Positions 1 through 8,523 are shown, counted from the first letter of the stretch. The stretch is DNA of 64,000 nt from Streptomyces sp. 35G-GA-8 (GCF_023534745.1 NZ_JAMHJQ010000010.1:1-64000); one strand, 5' to 3'. Notes: generated by a model from the sequence alone, not told the origin. Numbers and translations are program-made.

Positions 1-3
1 CTA

Positions 4-18
4 AGGGTTGTCCCGTAA
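4..18 (+). repeat. Left terminal inverted repeat of the IS5 element
   Basis: AGGGTTGTCCCGTAA, an exact inverted match to 1388-1402, preceded by TA at 2-3. Confidence 0.85.
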
Positions 19-107
19 GCGATCTTCGACCGGTTACGGTCAGAGCCCCGCACACGGGCGACCGAGCCCTGATGGCAGGATGATTGCCCCGACGATCCTG
101 AGGGGCC

Positions 108-527
108 ATGCCCGTGCACGCCCCTGCCGACTACCTCGAACTGGCGCATGCTGAGAACGACACCGCCGTCCTGCATCGACTCTCGCGTTGTCCATACCCC
201 TTCGTCTGGCAGGCGCTGGCCGCCAATCCCTCAACGGCGCCCGGCACGCTGCTGGAACTGAGCACGGCCCATGACAGTGCGTGGAACGACAACAGGCTCC
301 TTCGCCTGCTGGCGGAGCATCCGAGTGCCGACCACGCAGTGCTGCGAGCCGTCCGTGACGCCGTGGCGGCGAAGCTCGCCGAAGGCGAACGACCCTATGC
401 CGCTGTGCTCGCGCTCGCAGGTCGGACAGAACTTCCGGCGGCGGAAGTGAGAGAACTCGGGACTCTGCGTGGGGCTTCTGCTCGTCTGCGCAGTCAGCTG
501 GACCGGCACCTCGGGCTCCGTATTTGA
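108..527 (+). CDS. LRV/HEAT-like repeat protein, IS passenger
   Basis: A 139-residue soluble protein of unknown function encoded inside the IS, between the left repeat and the transposase. It shows leucine-rich-repeat-variant-like units: short helices with an ANPSTAPGTLLEL-type motif near residues 44-56 and an EHPSADHAVLRAV motif near 70-82. No signal peptide or membrane segment is visible. The stop at 525-527 lies three bases before the transposase GTG, so the two are probably co-transcribed and coupled. A regulatory or target-selection role is only a guess. It could also be a host gene captured between IS ends. The frame is open over its full length with good codon bias, which supports a real gene. 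Confidence 0.6.
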   Translation: MPVHAPADYLELAHAENDTAVLHRLSRCPYPFVWQALAANPSTAPGTLLELSTAHDSAWNDNRLLRLLAEHPSADHAVLRAVRDAVAAKLAEGERPYAAVLALAGRTELPAAEVRELGTLRGASARLRSQLDRHLGLRI

Positions 528-530
528 TCC

Positions 531-1337
531 GTGCACATCCCGGCCGGCCTCAGATGGAACGATCTTGGTGTGACTGCAGTGATCACGGCGTCGGTGCCGT
601 CCTGGATAGGTCCCTTCACCGGGCTGAGCCCGCGCTGCTTCGGCAAGCTGGTGACCGCCGTGCGGCGCGAGACCGCTGCCGAGCTTCAGCGTGGGCGGCC
701 TTGGGGGCTCCCACTTGAGGATCGCATTCTGCTTGTCACGGCTTACTGGCGCACAAACTTGACGATGCGCCAGATCGCACCGCTGTTCGGCATCTCGAAG
801 TCCGCGGCGGACCGGATCATCGGCCACCTTGGGCCGTTGCTCGCGCTGCAGCCACGCCAGCGGTTCCGCAAAGACAGCGTGCTGATCGTGGATGGCACCC
901 TGGTGCCCACTCGCGACCATGCGGTGGCCGAGCAGTCGAAAAACTACCGCTACTCCACAGCCCATCAGGTGGTCATCGACGCCGACACCCGCCTGGTCGT
1001 CATGGTCGGCCGGCCCCTGCCCGGCAACCGGCACGACTCCCGCCGCTGGGAAGAATCCGGAGCCAAGGCCGCCGTCGGCAAAACGATGACCATCGCCGAC
1101 GGCGGCTACCAAGGCACCGGACTGGTCATCCCACACCGCCGACGCAAAGGCGAGGAACTTCCGGCTTGGAAAGAGGAACACAACCACTCCCACAAGCAGG
1201 TCCGGGCCCGCGTCGAGCACACCTTCGCCCGCATGAAGGGTTGGAAGATCCTGCGCGACTGCCGACTCAAAGGCGACGGAGTCCATCACGCGATGCTCGG
1301 CATCGCCCGACTGCACAACCTCGCTCTCGCCGGATAA
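531..1337 (+). CDS. IS5-family DDE transposase
   Basis: A 268-residue transposase of the DDE_Tnp_4 type, which cuts and rejoins the element ends in the nucleoid. An N-terminal helix-turn-helix region (about 60-100, containing MRQIAPLFGISKSAADR) precedes the catalytic core. The likely triad is D121 (IVDGTLVP), D190 (IADGGYQG) and E229 (RVEHTFARMKGW). The GTG start at 531 follows directly on the passenger gene, implying translational coupling. Length is normal for a single-ORF IS5 relative, and no frameshift is seen. Confidence 0.9.
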   Translation: MHIPAGLRWNDLGVTAVITASVPSWIGPFTGLSPRCFGKLVTAVRRETAAELQRGRPWGLPLEDRILLVTAYWRTNLTMRQIAPLFGISKSAADRIIGHLGPLLALQPRQRFRKDSVLIVDGTLVPTRDHAVAEQSKNYRYSTAHQVVIDADTRLVVMVGRPLPGNRHDSRRWEESGAKAAVGKTMTIADGGYQGTGLVIPHRRRKGEELPAWKEEHNHSHKQVRARVEHTFARMKGWKILRDCRLKGDGVHHAMLGIARLHNLALAG

Positions 1338-1387
1338 GCACAGGGGCAGCGCGGCGACCGACTCCGGCTCCACCAACTCCAAGATCG

Positions 1388-1402
1388 TTACGGGACAACC
1401 CT
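1388..1402 (-). repeat. Right terminal inverted repeat of the IS5 element
   Basis: TTACGGGACAACCCT, the exact complement of 4-18, followed by the second TA copy at 1403-1404. Confidence 0.85.
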
Positions 1403-1550
1403 TACAAGCCGGACTTCGCTCGGGTCATTTCCAGCAGCACGCCTGCCTTTGACTTGGCAAGCCATGATTCCGCCTGATGAGCGCAGTGCGGAGACCAAGC
1501 CGGGGGACGCTGTCCGCAGCCCGCTCGGCTCGGAACGGGGCCAACTCCCC

Positions 1551-1676
1551 TGCCCCGCCGAGCTGGAGCAGCACAGCGTCGAACTGACCTCCGCGCTGGA
1601 GGAAGACCGGTCCGATCTCGATGCCGCGAGGGAGGCCAACCGGGACCTGACCAGAGCACTGAACCAACGCGGCTGA
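1551..1676 (+). pseudogene. C-terminal relic of a DUF6262-like coiled-coil protein
   Basis: About 41 in-frame residues ending in LDAAREANRDLTRALNQRG and a stop. They are charged, heptad-like and resemble the C-terminal coiled coil of DUF6262 proteins that accompany tyrosine-recombinase mobile elements. The rest of the gene is missing, probably lost at the nearby IS5 insertion. A second relic of the same family, from the N-terminal half, is at 5771-5950 on the other strand. Assignment is from remembered family similarity only. Confidence 0.4.
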
Positions 1677-1841
1677 GCCAACAGCTGTCGGAAGGTCTCT
1701 GTGCTCTTCAGGAGCATGACCAGACTGGGGAAGACAGTGGTGGCGCTCAGTGCCAGCCGTGATGTCCATCCGGCTGGCACCCGTTCGGGATGGGGCGTAT
1801 GCCGGATGGCTGGTGACCCTTGCAGTTCCTAACCTCGCATC

Positions 1842-3107
1842 ATGATCTTTCGTCGTTCGTGGTTATCAGCCGCGGTGCTGGCGCTGGCTGTGTCATCTCT
1901 GCCCTCCGCTGCGGCTTCAGCCGCGCCACGCCCATCGGGCACGGCATGGTCGGTGCAGCGTGACGCCGACGCACTGCGGGATACCGGGGTCACCGGGGTG
2001 GCCGTCCGCCTGGAAACCCCACGCGGGACGGTCACAGCCCGCTCCGGGGTCGGGGACCTGGCGACTCGCCGCCCGGTGGCGGCGGACGGCTACCTGCGTT
2101 TGGGCAGCACCACCAAGACGTTCGTCGCCACCGTCATGATGCAACTGGTGGGCGAAAAACGGATCTCCCTCGACCAGACAGTGGAGCAGCTGCTGCCCGG
2201 GGTCGTGTCCGGCGCTGGAAACGACGGCCGGACCATCACCGTCCGCGACCTGCTGCAGCACACCAGTGGCCTTCCCGACTACATCTACGACGTCTTCCCT
2301 GACCCCAGTACCCAGACCTACTTCGCCAACCGGTGGCGTGCCTACAAGCCCGAAGAGCTGGTGGACCTGGCTATGCGCCATGAGCCCGCCTTCCCGGCAG
2401 GCACCAACTGGGCGTACTCCAACACGAATTACGTGCTCGTCGGAATGATCATTGAGAAGATCACAGGCCGTACCTGGGAACAGCAGGTCCACGAGCGCAT
2501 CCTGCGCCCGCTCGGCCTGCAGCATACCGACACCCCCGGCACCTGGCCCTTCCTTCCGTATCCGCACACGGCCAACTACCAGCAGTTCACCGTGGACGGC
2601 CCGATGGTCGACACCACGATCCCCTACCGTCCCTTCGACAGCGGGGCCGACGGCTCGATGACCGGAACGGCCCGCGACCTCAACCGCTTCTTCGCCGCAC
2701 TGGCAAGCGGACAACTGCTGGAGCCCGCCGAACTCGCTGCCATGCAGAACACTGTGCCGGTGCCGAAGAACAGCGGTCACCCGGAAGGCACCCGGAACGG
2801 CCTGGGCCTGTTCTTCACACCCCTGTCCTGCGGCGGCGGCTACCTCGGGCACGGAGGAAGCGGCTTCGGATATCATCCGGGCAGCGACAACAACGGACAG
2901 TCGACGCACTATCACCGTCTCCGCGCACAGCCGCTCCGCGGACCCGCAGACCGCCGCCCGCCAGGAAGACGCACTGCGCGACCTCATCGATCACGCCCTC
3001 TGCCGCACCACCTGAAACCATCGTCTGAGGCTCAGGCCGTTCGTGCCAAGTCGGGTGACTGCGGCTTCCTCTTCAGGAACTCGAAGAGCCGCTCCAATCA
3101 CGAGTAG
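1842..3107 (+). CDS. Secreted serine hydrolase (beta-lactamase/D-Ala-D-Ala carboxypeptidase family), C-terminal frameshift
   Basis: A class C beta-lactamase/DD-peptidase-like hydrolase expected outside the membrane. A Sec signal peptide spans about residues 1-28 (hydrophobic core, ASAAP cleavage region). Active-site motifs are present: SxxK as STTK at 89-92, YSN at 192-194 and HGG at 337-339. After about residue 345 the frame becomes arginine/proline-rich junk. The +1 frame carries a normal family tail (TITVSAHSRSADPQTAARQ...) ending in TGA at 3013-3015. A one-base insertion, or an equivalent change, near 2880-2903 has therefore swapped the last 35 or so residues. This may be a real decay event or a sequencing error. 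All catalytic motifs precede the shift, so some activity could survive. Confidence 0.8.
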   Translation: MIFRRSWLSAAVLALAVSSLPSAAASAAPRPSGTAWSVQRDADALRDTGVTGVAVRLETPRGTVTARSGVGDLATRRPVAADGYLRLGSTTKTFVATVMMQLVGEKRISLDQTVEQLLPGVVSGAGNDGRTITVRDLLQHTSGLPDYIYDVFPDPSTQTYFANRWRAYKPEELVDLAMRHEPAFPAGTNWAYSNTNYVLVGMIIEKITGRTWEQQVHERILRPLGLQHTDTPGTWPFLPYPHTANYQQFTVDGPMVDTTIPYRPFDSGADGSMTGTARDLNRFFAALASGQLLEPAELAAMQNTVPVPKNSGHPEGTRNGLGLFFTPLSCGGGYLGHGGSGFGYHPGSDNNGQSTHYHRLRAQPLRGPADRRPPGRRTARPHRSRPLPHHLKPSSEAQAVRAKSGDCGFLFRNSKSRSNHE

Positions 3108-3515
3108 CGCCAATGGTATTGCACACGAAAGTGTCGATCACAGCGGCGCTGAGCTGCACAAAGTGGTTTCCACTCGCCTCGCGCCACACGGTTGCCCCCA
3201 GAGATGCCGGAACGGCACCGGCGAACGCCATGGCAAGGATCAATTACGGGTCATGACCAGCCAACGACGCCGCCCTCTCAACGACCCCCTCTGTACACCC
3301 GATCCATCATCGTGCGGGCCGTCAGTCCTCGTCCTCGTCGCCCTCAACGGCGTCCGGGTCCCGGAGGGGGCGTACAGTTCCAGGGCCTACCGGAAGACCT
3401 CCAAGGTCCGCATCACGGCCGGACTGCGAAGCGCCTGCGCACACCCCTCTCTCCGTGCCCTTGATCCACCGGGGAACGACTGTGATTATGCGGCTGATGT
3501 CCCGGCCAGTCCTGC
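3108..3515. other. Intergenic gap, nothing recognised
   Basis: About 400 bases between the serine hydrolase and the convergent luciferase-like gene. I see no convincing frame, RNA gene or strong hairpin. Confidence 0.4.
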
Positions 3516-4385
3516 CTATTCCCTCGGGTGGATCCAGGTCTGGGCGAGTTCCGCAACCCAGGTGGCCGCCGCGTCGGGAGCGGGCGGGGGCTCGCCGACG
3601 ACAACGAGTTCGGTGACGCCGGCTGTGTCGAGTGCGGGAACGTGGTCCGGGGTGCCGTCTCTCAGCGCTACGGCGACCGTGAGCTCGTCGAAAGCGCGAC
3701 CGCGGCGGGCGCACTCGGCGGCGAGAACGGCGATACGCGCCGGAACGTCGGTCGCCGGGATGTCGAAGCCGTACCAGCCGTCGGCGAGCATGACCGCCCG
3801 GCGCAAGGCGGCGTCGCTGTTGCCGCCGACCACGACCGGGAGCCGGCCGCCGCGCAGTGGCTTCGGGTTGACGCGGATCGCGTCGAAGCGGGCGAACTCC
3901 CCTGTGTAGGAGGCCAGGTCCTCGGCCCAGAGGGTGCGCATCACGGCAAGGTACTCTTCGGTGCGCCGTCCCCGTCTGGCGAAGGGGACTCCGAGCGCTG
4001 CGAATTCCTCGGCCGACCAGCCGACCCCGACCCCGAGGCTGAAACGCCCGGCGGAGAGCATGTCGAGTGTGGCGGCCTGTTTGGCGACCACCACCGGGTT
4101 GTGCTCAGGCAACAGGAGTACCCCGGTGGCGAGTTCGATCCGGCTGGTGACCGCCGCCGCGAAGGTCAGGGCAAGCAGCGGGTCCAGCCAGTCCGTGTCC
4201 GCGGGCACGGCGATCCGGCCGTCCGCGGAGTAGGGATAGCGAGACGCGGGCGCGTCCACGAGCACCACGTGCTCGCCGCACCAGAGCCTCGCGAAGCCGT
4301 GCGTCTCCGCGGCTGTGGCCACCGCACGGATCACCTCGGGGCGGGCACCGCCACCGATACCGAGCGCGTGCAGTCCCACTCGCAT
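3516..4385 (-). CDS. LLM-class F420-dependent oxidoreductase
   Basis: A 289-residue TIM-barrel oxidoreductase of the bacterial luciferase-like family, subgroup predicted to use coenzyme F420. It begins MRVGLHALGIGGG, has the family segment ELATGVLLLPEHNPVVVAKQ (about 85-104), then LSAGRFSLGVGVGWSAEEF (about 110-128) and VVGGNSDAALRRA. The substrate is unknown. Length fits the TIGR03619-type group. It stands alone, with no operon partner on the same strand. Translation ends at an arginine-glutamate tail and no signal peptide is present, so it should be cytoplasmic. Confidence 0.85.
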   Translation of the reverse strand: MRVGLHALGIGGGARPEVIRAVATAAETHGFARLWCGEHVVLVDAPASRYPYSADGRIAVPADTDWLDPLLALTFAAAVTSRIELATGVLLLPEHNPVVVAKQAATLDMLSAGRFSLGVGVGWSAEEFAALGVPFARRGRRTEEYLAVMRTLWAEDLASYTGEFARFDAIRVNPKPLRGGRLPVVVGGNSDAALRRAVMLADGWYGFDIPATDVPARIAVLAAECARRGRAFDELTVAVALRDGTPDHVPALDTAGVTELVVVGEPPPAPDAAATWVAELAQTWIHPRE

Positions 4386-4690
4386 CCTCCACCTCCGAGC
4401 GTCACCTTAAGCGCGAAGCGCGGATGGCTCGGGGACGTGGCGATCCGCGCGCGGGCATGCCGTCCGGACGAGCGAAACCACCCGCCCCGGCCCGCGCCGC
4501 GACCGCCTCTGGAGCCGATGCCGACATTCCTCAAGGCCGACCAGGGCTGTCCGAGCCGCCGCGTCGGGCGCGTCGTCGAACGGGTGACAGCGCGCCCTCC
4601 AGCAGGAAGCCCGAGGCCGCCATGCACGGCTTCAGCCGGCGTCTCGACGTCCTTCCCGACACGTCATGAGACTGAAGGGGAACGTCCAGG
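4386..4690. other. Intergenic gap, nothing recognised
   Basis: About 300 bases upstream of the oxidoreductase start. No supported gene is visible. It presumably holds the promoter of the oxidoreductase gene. Confidence 0.35.
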
Positions 4691-5150
4691 TCACAGCGTC
4701 GGCGCCTGACGGATCGTAGACCTCGACGGTGTCAGGTCCGCGAACGAGGTCGGCCACGCGACGTCATCGATGGCGAGCCACGGCGCAGCGGCTACGGCGG
4801 TGCGTGTCACCCGGTGAACGCTTTGACCTCGCGGTGGAGGTGGGCCTGGTCGACGTAGCCGCTTGCGGCCGCGACCTGCGCGGCGGCGTTACCCGCCGCG
4901 AGGAGATGGGCGGCGTGGTCGAAGCTCACCAGCGGGGCGGCGTGATTGGGGGGAGACCGATCTGGGACCGGAAGCGGGACCACAGGCGCGTACGGCTCCA
5001 TCCCGCCTCGTTCGCCAGGCTGTCAACGCGCACCCGTCCCCGGCAGGTGAGAGTCAACCACCAGGCAGCAGCAGCCACCTCCGGATCAAGCGACGGGCGC
5101 GTGCTCATCCGTCGGTCAAGAGGTACGGCGACCTCCACCGACGCCCAGTC
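4691..5150 (-). pseudogene. AraC-family regulator, frameshifted C-terminal relic
   Basis: Three consecutive pieces in different minus-strand frames join into one AraC DNA-binding domain. The first is LANEAGWSRTRLWSRFRSQIG (5138-4926). Next comes LVSFDHAAHLLAAG...GYVDQAHLHREVKAFTG (5001-4810). A tail read as TAVAAAPWLAIDDVAWP then ends at TGA 4691-4693. At least two frameshifts separate them, and the N-terminal sensor half is missing. The two helix-turn-helix units remain readable. Non-functional as it stands. Confidence 0.65.
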
Positions 5151-5235
5151 AGGTGGTGCGCCGAAGAGCCTCGTCCTCTTCCCAGTTGGGGGGAGTCGCT
5201 GTCCTGTTGGAGTGGTGCGTCCGTAGGATCACGTC

Positions 5236-5721
5236 ATGACTGCCGATGCCCCGCTCACCCGAGAGTCGTTCCGGCGCCTCCAGCCGATCAACACGCCCAG
5301 GCCGGTGCCCCAGTTGCCGAATCGTGTCTGGACGGACGAGGACTGGGAGCGGATCCGGCGCGGATATCGGGCCCGGGACATGGATGAGAAGTGGAACGTC
5401 TTCGTCGAAGGCGATGTCCTTTTCATGCACCGGAGTTGGACCGGTCATGGAGTCTATGAGGCGTCCTTTGCCCCCCTGGCCGGCGGTGGGTGGAGCATCG
5501 CCTCTGCTGTGGTGGAGGCCGATGGTGAGCGCTATCGGAGCATGGGCGACGAGTACGACCGACTGATGATGGAGCTGGTCATCAGCGCGATCGTCCTTGG
5601 TGAGGCAGCCGCCGACCTCCGGGCCGGACTCGTGGAGTTGACCGCCAGGGCTTCAGGGAAAACTGATCTTCCCGCGGGTGTGGTGGAGCACAGCGTTCTG
5701 GGATTGCGTTCTGGATCGTGA
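5236..5721 (+). CDS. Conserved hypothetical protein
   Basis: A 161-residue soluble protein with no recognised enzymatic motif, similar to uncharacterised streptomycete proteins in the segments RPVPQLPNRVWTDEDWERI, ARDMDEKWNVFVEGDVLFMH and WTGHGVYEASF. The aromatic-rich central region suggests a small alpha/beta ligand or protein-binding domain. ATG at 5236 is the first good start and gives even codon bias throughout. It stands alone between the AraC relic and the DUF6262 relic. Function is unknown. Confidence 0.75.
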   Translation: MTADAPLTRESFRRLQPINTPRPVPQLPNRVWTDEDWERIRRGYRARDMDEKWNVFVEGDVLFMHRSWTGHGVYEASFAPLAGGGWSIASAVVEADGERYRSMGDEYDRLMMELVISAIVLGEAAADLRAGLVELTARASGKTDLPAGVVEHSVLGLRSGS

Positions 5722-5770
5722 GCTGTGGAGCCGGACGAGTGCTGTCACAGTCTCGGGTTATGTGACTGGA

Positions 5771-5950
5771 TCACGCGTCGCAGGCGCAGTTCTCGGTCCG
5801 TTGCCGACCGTGCAAGGTCTCGATGCGTTTGCGCAGGTCAGTGGGCATAGAGAAAGTCCGAGCCAACGCCCGCGGCGCGGGCGACGGTCCGGAAGTCGAT
5901 CTCCTCGCCCTCCTCGACCGGCCTTCGGATGCACGCCTCCGTTCATTGGA
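5771..5950 (-). pseudogene. DUF6262-like N-terminal relic, frameshifted
   Basis: Reading the minus strand gives GEEIDFRTVARAAGVGSDF followed by LYAH and a stop. One frame over, PTDLRKRIETLHGRQRTEN continues to the stop near 5771. The joined text matches the helix-turn-helix start of DUF6262 proteins from tyrosine-recombinase transposons. The frame breaks near 5860. It is a small relic, possibly from the same kind of element as the fragment at 1551-1676. Confidence 0.45.
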
Positions 5951-6049
5951 CGGCCTGCGGTGTCTGTCCCGTGCGGGCTGTCGCGGAGCGGCGATCCGCC
6001 GGTCAGCGGGCGGCACAGTCACCGGGATCGAGCCGCACTCGATCGCTTT

Positions 6050-6081
6050 CGTAACTATACCTTTCGGAAGGTATAGTTACG
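6050..6081. promoter_or_regulatory. 32-bp palindromic operator upstream of the MFS/TetR operon
   Basis: Arms CGTAACTATACCTT and AAGGTATAGTTACG (14 bp, perfect) flank a 4-base centre TCGG. The site lies 33 bases before the exporter ATG. It is AT-rich compared with its surroundings and is probably the binding site of the TetR repressor encoded at 7656-8201. Confidence 0.7.
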
Positions 6082-6114
6082 AGCTGATGTCGACTGCTTG
6101 AGAGGCGTGCGGAG

Positions 6115-7635
6115 ATGGTTTTGAGTACGAAGCGGCGCTGGCTGCTGCTCACGGTCGTGAGTGCGGGGCTGCTGTTGATCACCCTGGACAACTCCATCCT
6201 GTACGCGGCGTTGCCGACGCTGGTGGAGGACCTGGGCGCGAGCAGTTCGGAGAGCTTGTGGATCATCAACGCCTATCCGGTGGTGATGGCCGGGCTGTTG
6301 CTGGGCAGCGGAACACTGGGAGACCGGGTGGGGCACCGGCGGATGTTCCTGATCGGCCTGGTGGTCTTCGGGACCGCCTCGCTGGCAGCCGCGTTCTCGT
6401 CGAGCCCGGAGACCCTGATCGCGGCACGGGCGTTCCTGGCGGTGGGGGCGGCGACGATGATGCCCGCGACCCTCGCCCTGATCCGTGTCACGTTCGAGGA
6501 TGAACGTGAGCGCAACGTCGCCATCGCCATCTGGGGAAGCCTGGCAATCGTGGGCAGCGGGCTCGGCCCGATCGTCAGTGGCATCCTGCTCAACAGTTTC
6601 TGGTGGGGGTCGGTCTTTCTGATCAACGTCCCGGTCGTCATCGCGGCGCTCATTGCCACGCTGGTCCTCGCGCCCCCCAATGACGCGGACCCCTCCAAGC
6701 GCTGGGATCTGGCCTCGTCACTGCTCGCGCTCGTCACCCTGGTCGGCCTCGTGATCGCGATCAAGGAGACGGCGAAGACCAGCCCCGCTCTCCTCGTCAT
6801 CGCCGCCCCCGTTCTCGCGGCCGTTGTTGGCGGGTGGGCGTTCGCACGGCGGCAGCGCCGCCTGCCCTACCCTCTGCTGGACTTCGCGATCTTCCGCAAC
6901 CCGGCGTTTCTCGCCGGCGTCCTGGCCGCCGGGCTGTCCATGTTCGCCGTCGCCGGTGTCCAGCTGGTCACCACCCAGCGCTTTCAGCTCGTGGCAGGCT
7001 GCACTCCGCTGCACGCAGGGCTCCTGGTCGCCGCCGTCGCCCTGGGGGCGCTGCCGACGGCCATGGTCGGCGGCGCCATCCTGCACAGGGTCGGCCTGCT
7101 GCCCATCGTCGCGGGCGGTCTCGCCCTCAGCACGGCCGGTTCCGTGGTGGTCCTGGCCGGCTTCGACACCAGCATGGGACTGCTCGTCACCGGCCTATTG
7201 ATAACCGGCGCCGGACTCGGCTCGGCGATGTCCGTCGCCTCCAGCGCCATCATGGGCAACGTTCCGGCCCGCCGGGCCGGCATGGCCTCCTCCGTCGAGG
7301 AGGTCTCCTACGAGTTCGGCAGCCTCATCGCGGTCGCCCTCCTCGGCAGTCTCCTGACCGCCGTCTACAGCGCGACCATCAACCTGCCCGCCGGAGTGCC
7401 CGACCGGGCACGCGACAGTCTCGACGCCGCGCTCGCCCTGGCCGGCAAGAACACCCCCTCGCTGGTCACAGCGGCCTCAGACGCATTCGACAGCGCGTAC
7501 TTCGCCGTGATGGTCGTGGTCACCGCCGTGATGGCCATCGGCGCGATCGCCACGGGCCTGCTCCTGCGCCGTCACGGCCCCGGATCAGCCCTGACCACCT
7601 CCGCGCACGCCGCTCAAGCCTCAGCACACCACTGA
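6115..7635 (+). CDS. MFS drug exporter, DHA2 (14-TM) type
   Basis: A 506-residue major facilitator, likely a proton-driven exporter in the cell membrane. It has the DHA2 motif LDNSILYAALPTL in TM1, the loop motif GTLGDRVGHRR between TM2 and TM3, and about 14 hydrophobic segments. Overall it resembles the SmvA/QacA/EmrB branch. The gene sits 33 bases after a perfect palindrome and 20 bases before a tetR gene in the same direction, so exporter and repressor probably form one autoregulated operon. Its substrate cannot be told from sequence. Confidence 0.88.
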   Translation: MVLSTKRRWLLLTVVSAGLLLITLDNSILYAALPTLVEDLGASSSESLWIINAYPVVMAGLLLGSGTLGDRVGHRRMFLIGLVVFGTASLAAAFSSSPETLIAARAFLAVGAATMMPATLALIRVTFEDERERNVAIAIWGSLAIVGSGLGPIVSGILLNSFWWGSVFLINVPVVIAALIATLVLAPPNDADPSKRWDLASSLLALVTLVGLVIAIKETAKTSPALLVIAAPVLAAVVGGWAFARRQRRLPYPLLDFAIFRNPAFLAGVLAAGLSMFAVAGVQLVTTQRFQLVAGCTPLHAGLLVAAVALGALPTAMVGGAILHRVGLLPIVAGGLALSTAGSVVVLAGFDTSMGLLVTGLLITGAGLGSAMSVASSAIMGNVPARRAGMASSVEEVSYEFGSLIAVALLGSLLTAVYSATINLPAGVPDRARDSLDAALALAGKNTPSLVTAASDAFDSAYFAVMVVVTAVMAIGAIATGLLLRRHGPGSALTTSAHAAQASAHH

Positions 7636-7655
7636 AACCCAGCCCGGGAGTACCC

Positions 7656-8201
7656 ATGCGGACCAGCAAACGAACCCAGATTCTTGAAGCGGCTGCCCGC
7701 GTCGTGGAGCGTGAAGGCATCAAGAGTGTCACCTTCGACTCCGTCGCCGCCGAGGCCGGCCTGACCAAGGGCGGCCTCCTTTACCACTTCGCCTCACGCG
7801 AAGACCTCGTCCGGGCTATCCACGAGCACCTCGCCGACCAGTGGGAATCGGGCATGGCCGCAGCGGCGGGGAAGCCCTCTTCGGAAGCCACCGCCGCCGA
7901 ACGGCTCACCGCCTATACCCGCGTCGCCACCCAGAGCGCCACCCGGGCCGAACTGCTGCTCATGCTGGAAGGAGCGACGACCGCCGAACACGCGGCCCCC
8001 TGGAACGCGGTGATCGAGCGATGGGCACCACCCCCGGCCACACCCACCGACGACCCCGGCACGCTCGACCGGTTCATCGCCCGCCTGGCCGCCGACGGGC
8101 TGTGGCTGTACGAATGCCTCACGGCCGAACGTCTCGACCCCGGCCTACGCCAAGCCATCGCCGAACGCATTGCCGGCACCCTCAGCAGCGACGGCGACTG
8201 A
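7656..8201 (+). CDS. TetR-family regulator of the MFS operon
   Basis: A 181-residue repressor. The N-terminal HTH reads RTQILEAAARVVEREG, then TFDSVAAEAGLTKGGLLYHF (about residues 28-47). The C-terminal domain resembles TetR_C ligand-binding domains of MFS-linked regulators. ATG at 7656 begins MRTSKRTQ and lies 20 bases after the exporter stop. The likely target is the palindrome at 6050-6081, which would give substrate-induced export. Confidence 0.88.
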   Translation: MRTSKRTQILEAAARVVEREGIKSVTFDSVAAEAGLTKGGLLYHFASREDLVRAIHEHLADQWESGMAAAAGKPSSEATAAERLTAYTRVATQSATRAELLLMLEGATTAEHAAPWNAVIERWAPPPATPTDDPGTLDRFIARLAADGLWLYECLTAERLDPGLRQAIAERIAGTLSSDGD

Positions 8202-8254
8202 CCGCTCCCTGTACCGCTCCCTGTACGGCTCGATCCTCGCCTCGCTCGTCACAT

Positions 8255-8378
8255 CAACCCGCAAAGCCCTGCCGCGGTTGTTCGTCGGGCAACGCGCCAG
8301 TCCTCGCTGCCGTCGTCGTACTCGTCCAGCTCCGACAGCTCCGACGCGTCCGGATCACGCAGCGTCCGCAGGGCGCCG
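8255..8378 (-). pseudogene. Tn3 transposase C-terminal scrap
   Basis: In one minus-strand frame the sequence reads AGALRTLRDPDASELSELDE followed by YDDGSEDW. This resembles the acidic tail of the complete TnpA in this window (GALRPLRDPDTPELDEDDDG at 50332 onward). Only about 40 residues remain. The other side is fused directly to an IS481 scrap. Confidence 0.55.
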
Positions 8379-8523
8379 GCCAGGTGTATTGCCCTGTGAG
8401 CGCGTCGTGCCAGAGGCGGGACTTGTGGCAGGAGCCGTTGTCAGTCAGGACGCGTTCGACGGTGATCCCGCTCGAAGCGAAGAATGCCCGGGCCCGTGTC
8501 CACAAGGCGGTGGCGGTCTCTTA
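8379..8523 (-). pseudogene. IS481-family transposase scrap
   Basis: About 48 residues, ETATALWTRARAFFASSGI then TVERVLTDNGSCHKSRLWHDAL. These include the second catalytic aspartate region (TDNGSCYKS-like) of IS481 integrase-core transposases. The frame is open only over this stretch, and both ends are truncated. The downstream side is joined to a Tn3 tail, so this is a composite scar. Confidence 0.6.

Larger units (their letters stand above)
4..1402 (+). mobile_element. IS5-family insertion sequence with passenger gene
   Basis: A 1,399-bp element bounded by perfect 15-bp inverted repeats, AGGGTTGTCCCGTAA at 4-18 and its complement at 1388-1402. It is flanked by TA on both sides (2-3 and 1403-1404), as expected for a TA target duplication. 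Inside are a DDE transposase gene (531-1337) and a second open frame (108-527) not typical of IS5 elements. Intact ends, target duplication and an uninterrupted transposase suggest recent, possibly functional, insertion. Confidence 0.85.

Noticed and set aside
231-1382. Minus-strand frame of 383 residues across the IS5 element
   Set aside because: Antisense of the transposase, with no family resemblance. The plus-strand DDE motifs are intact.
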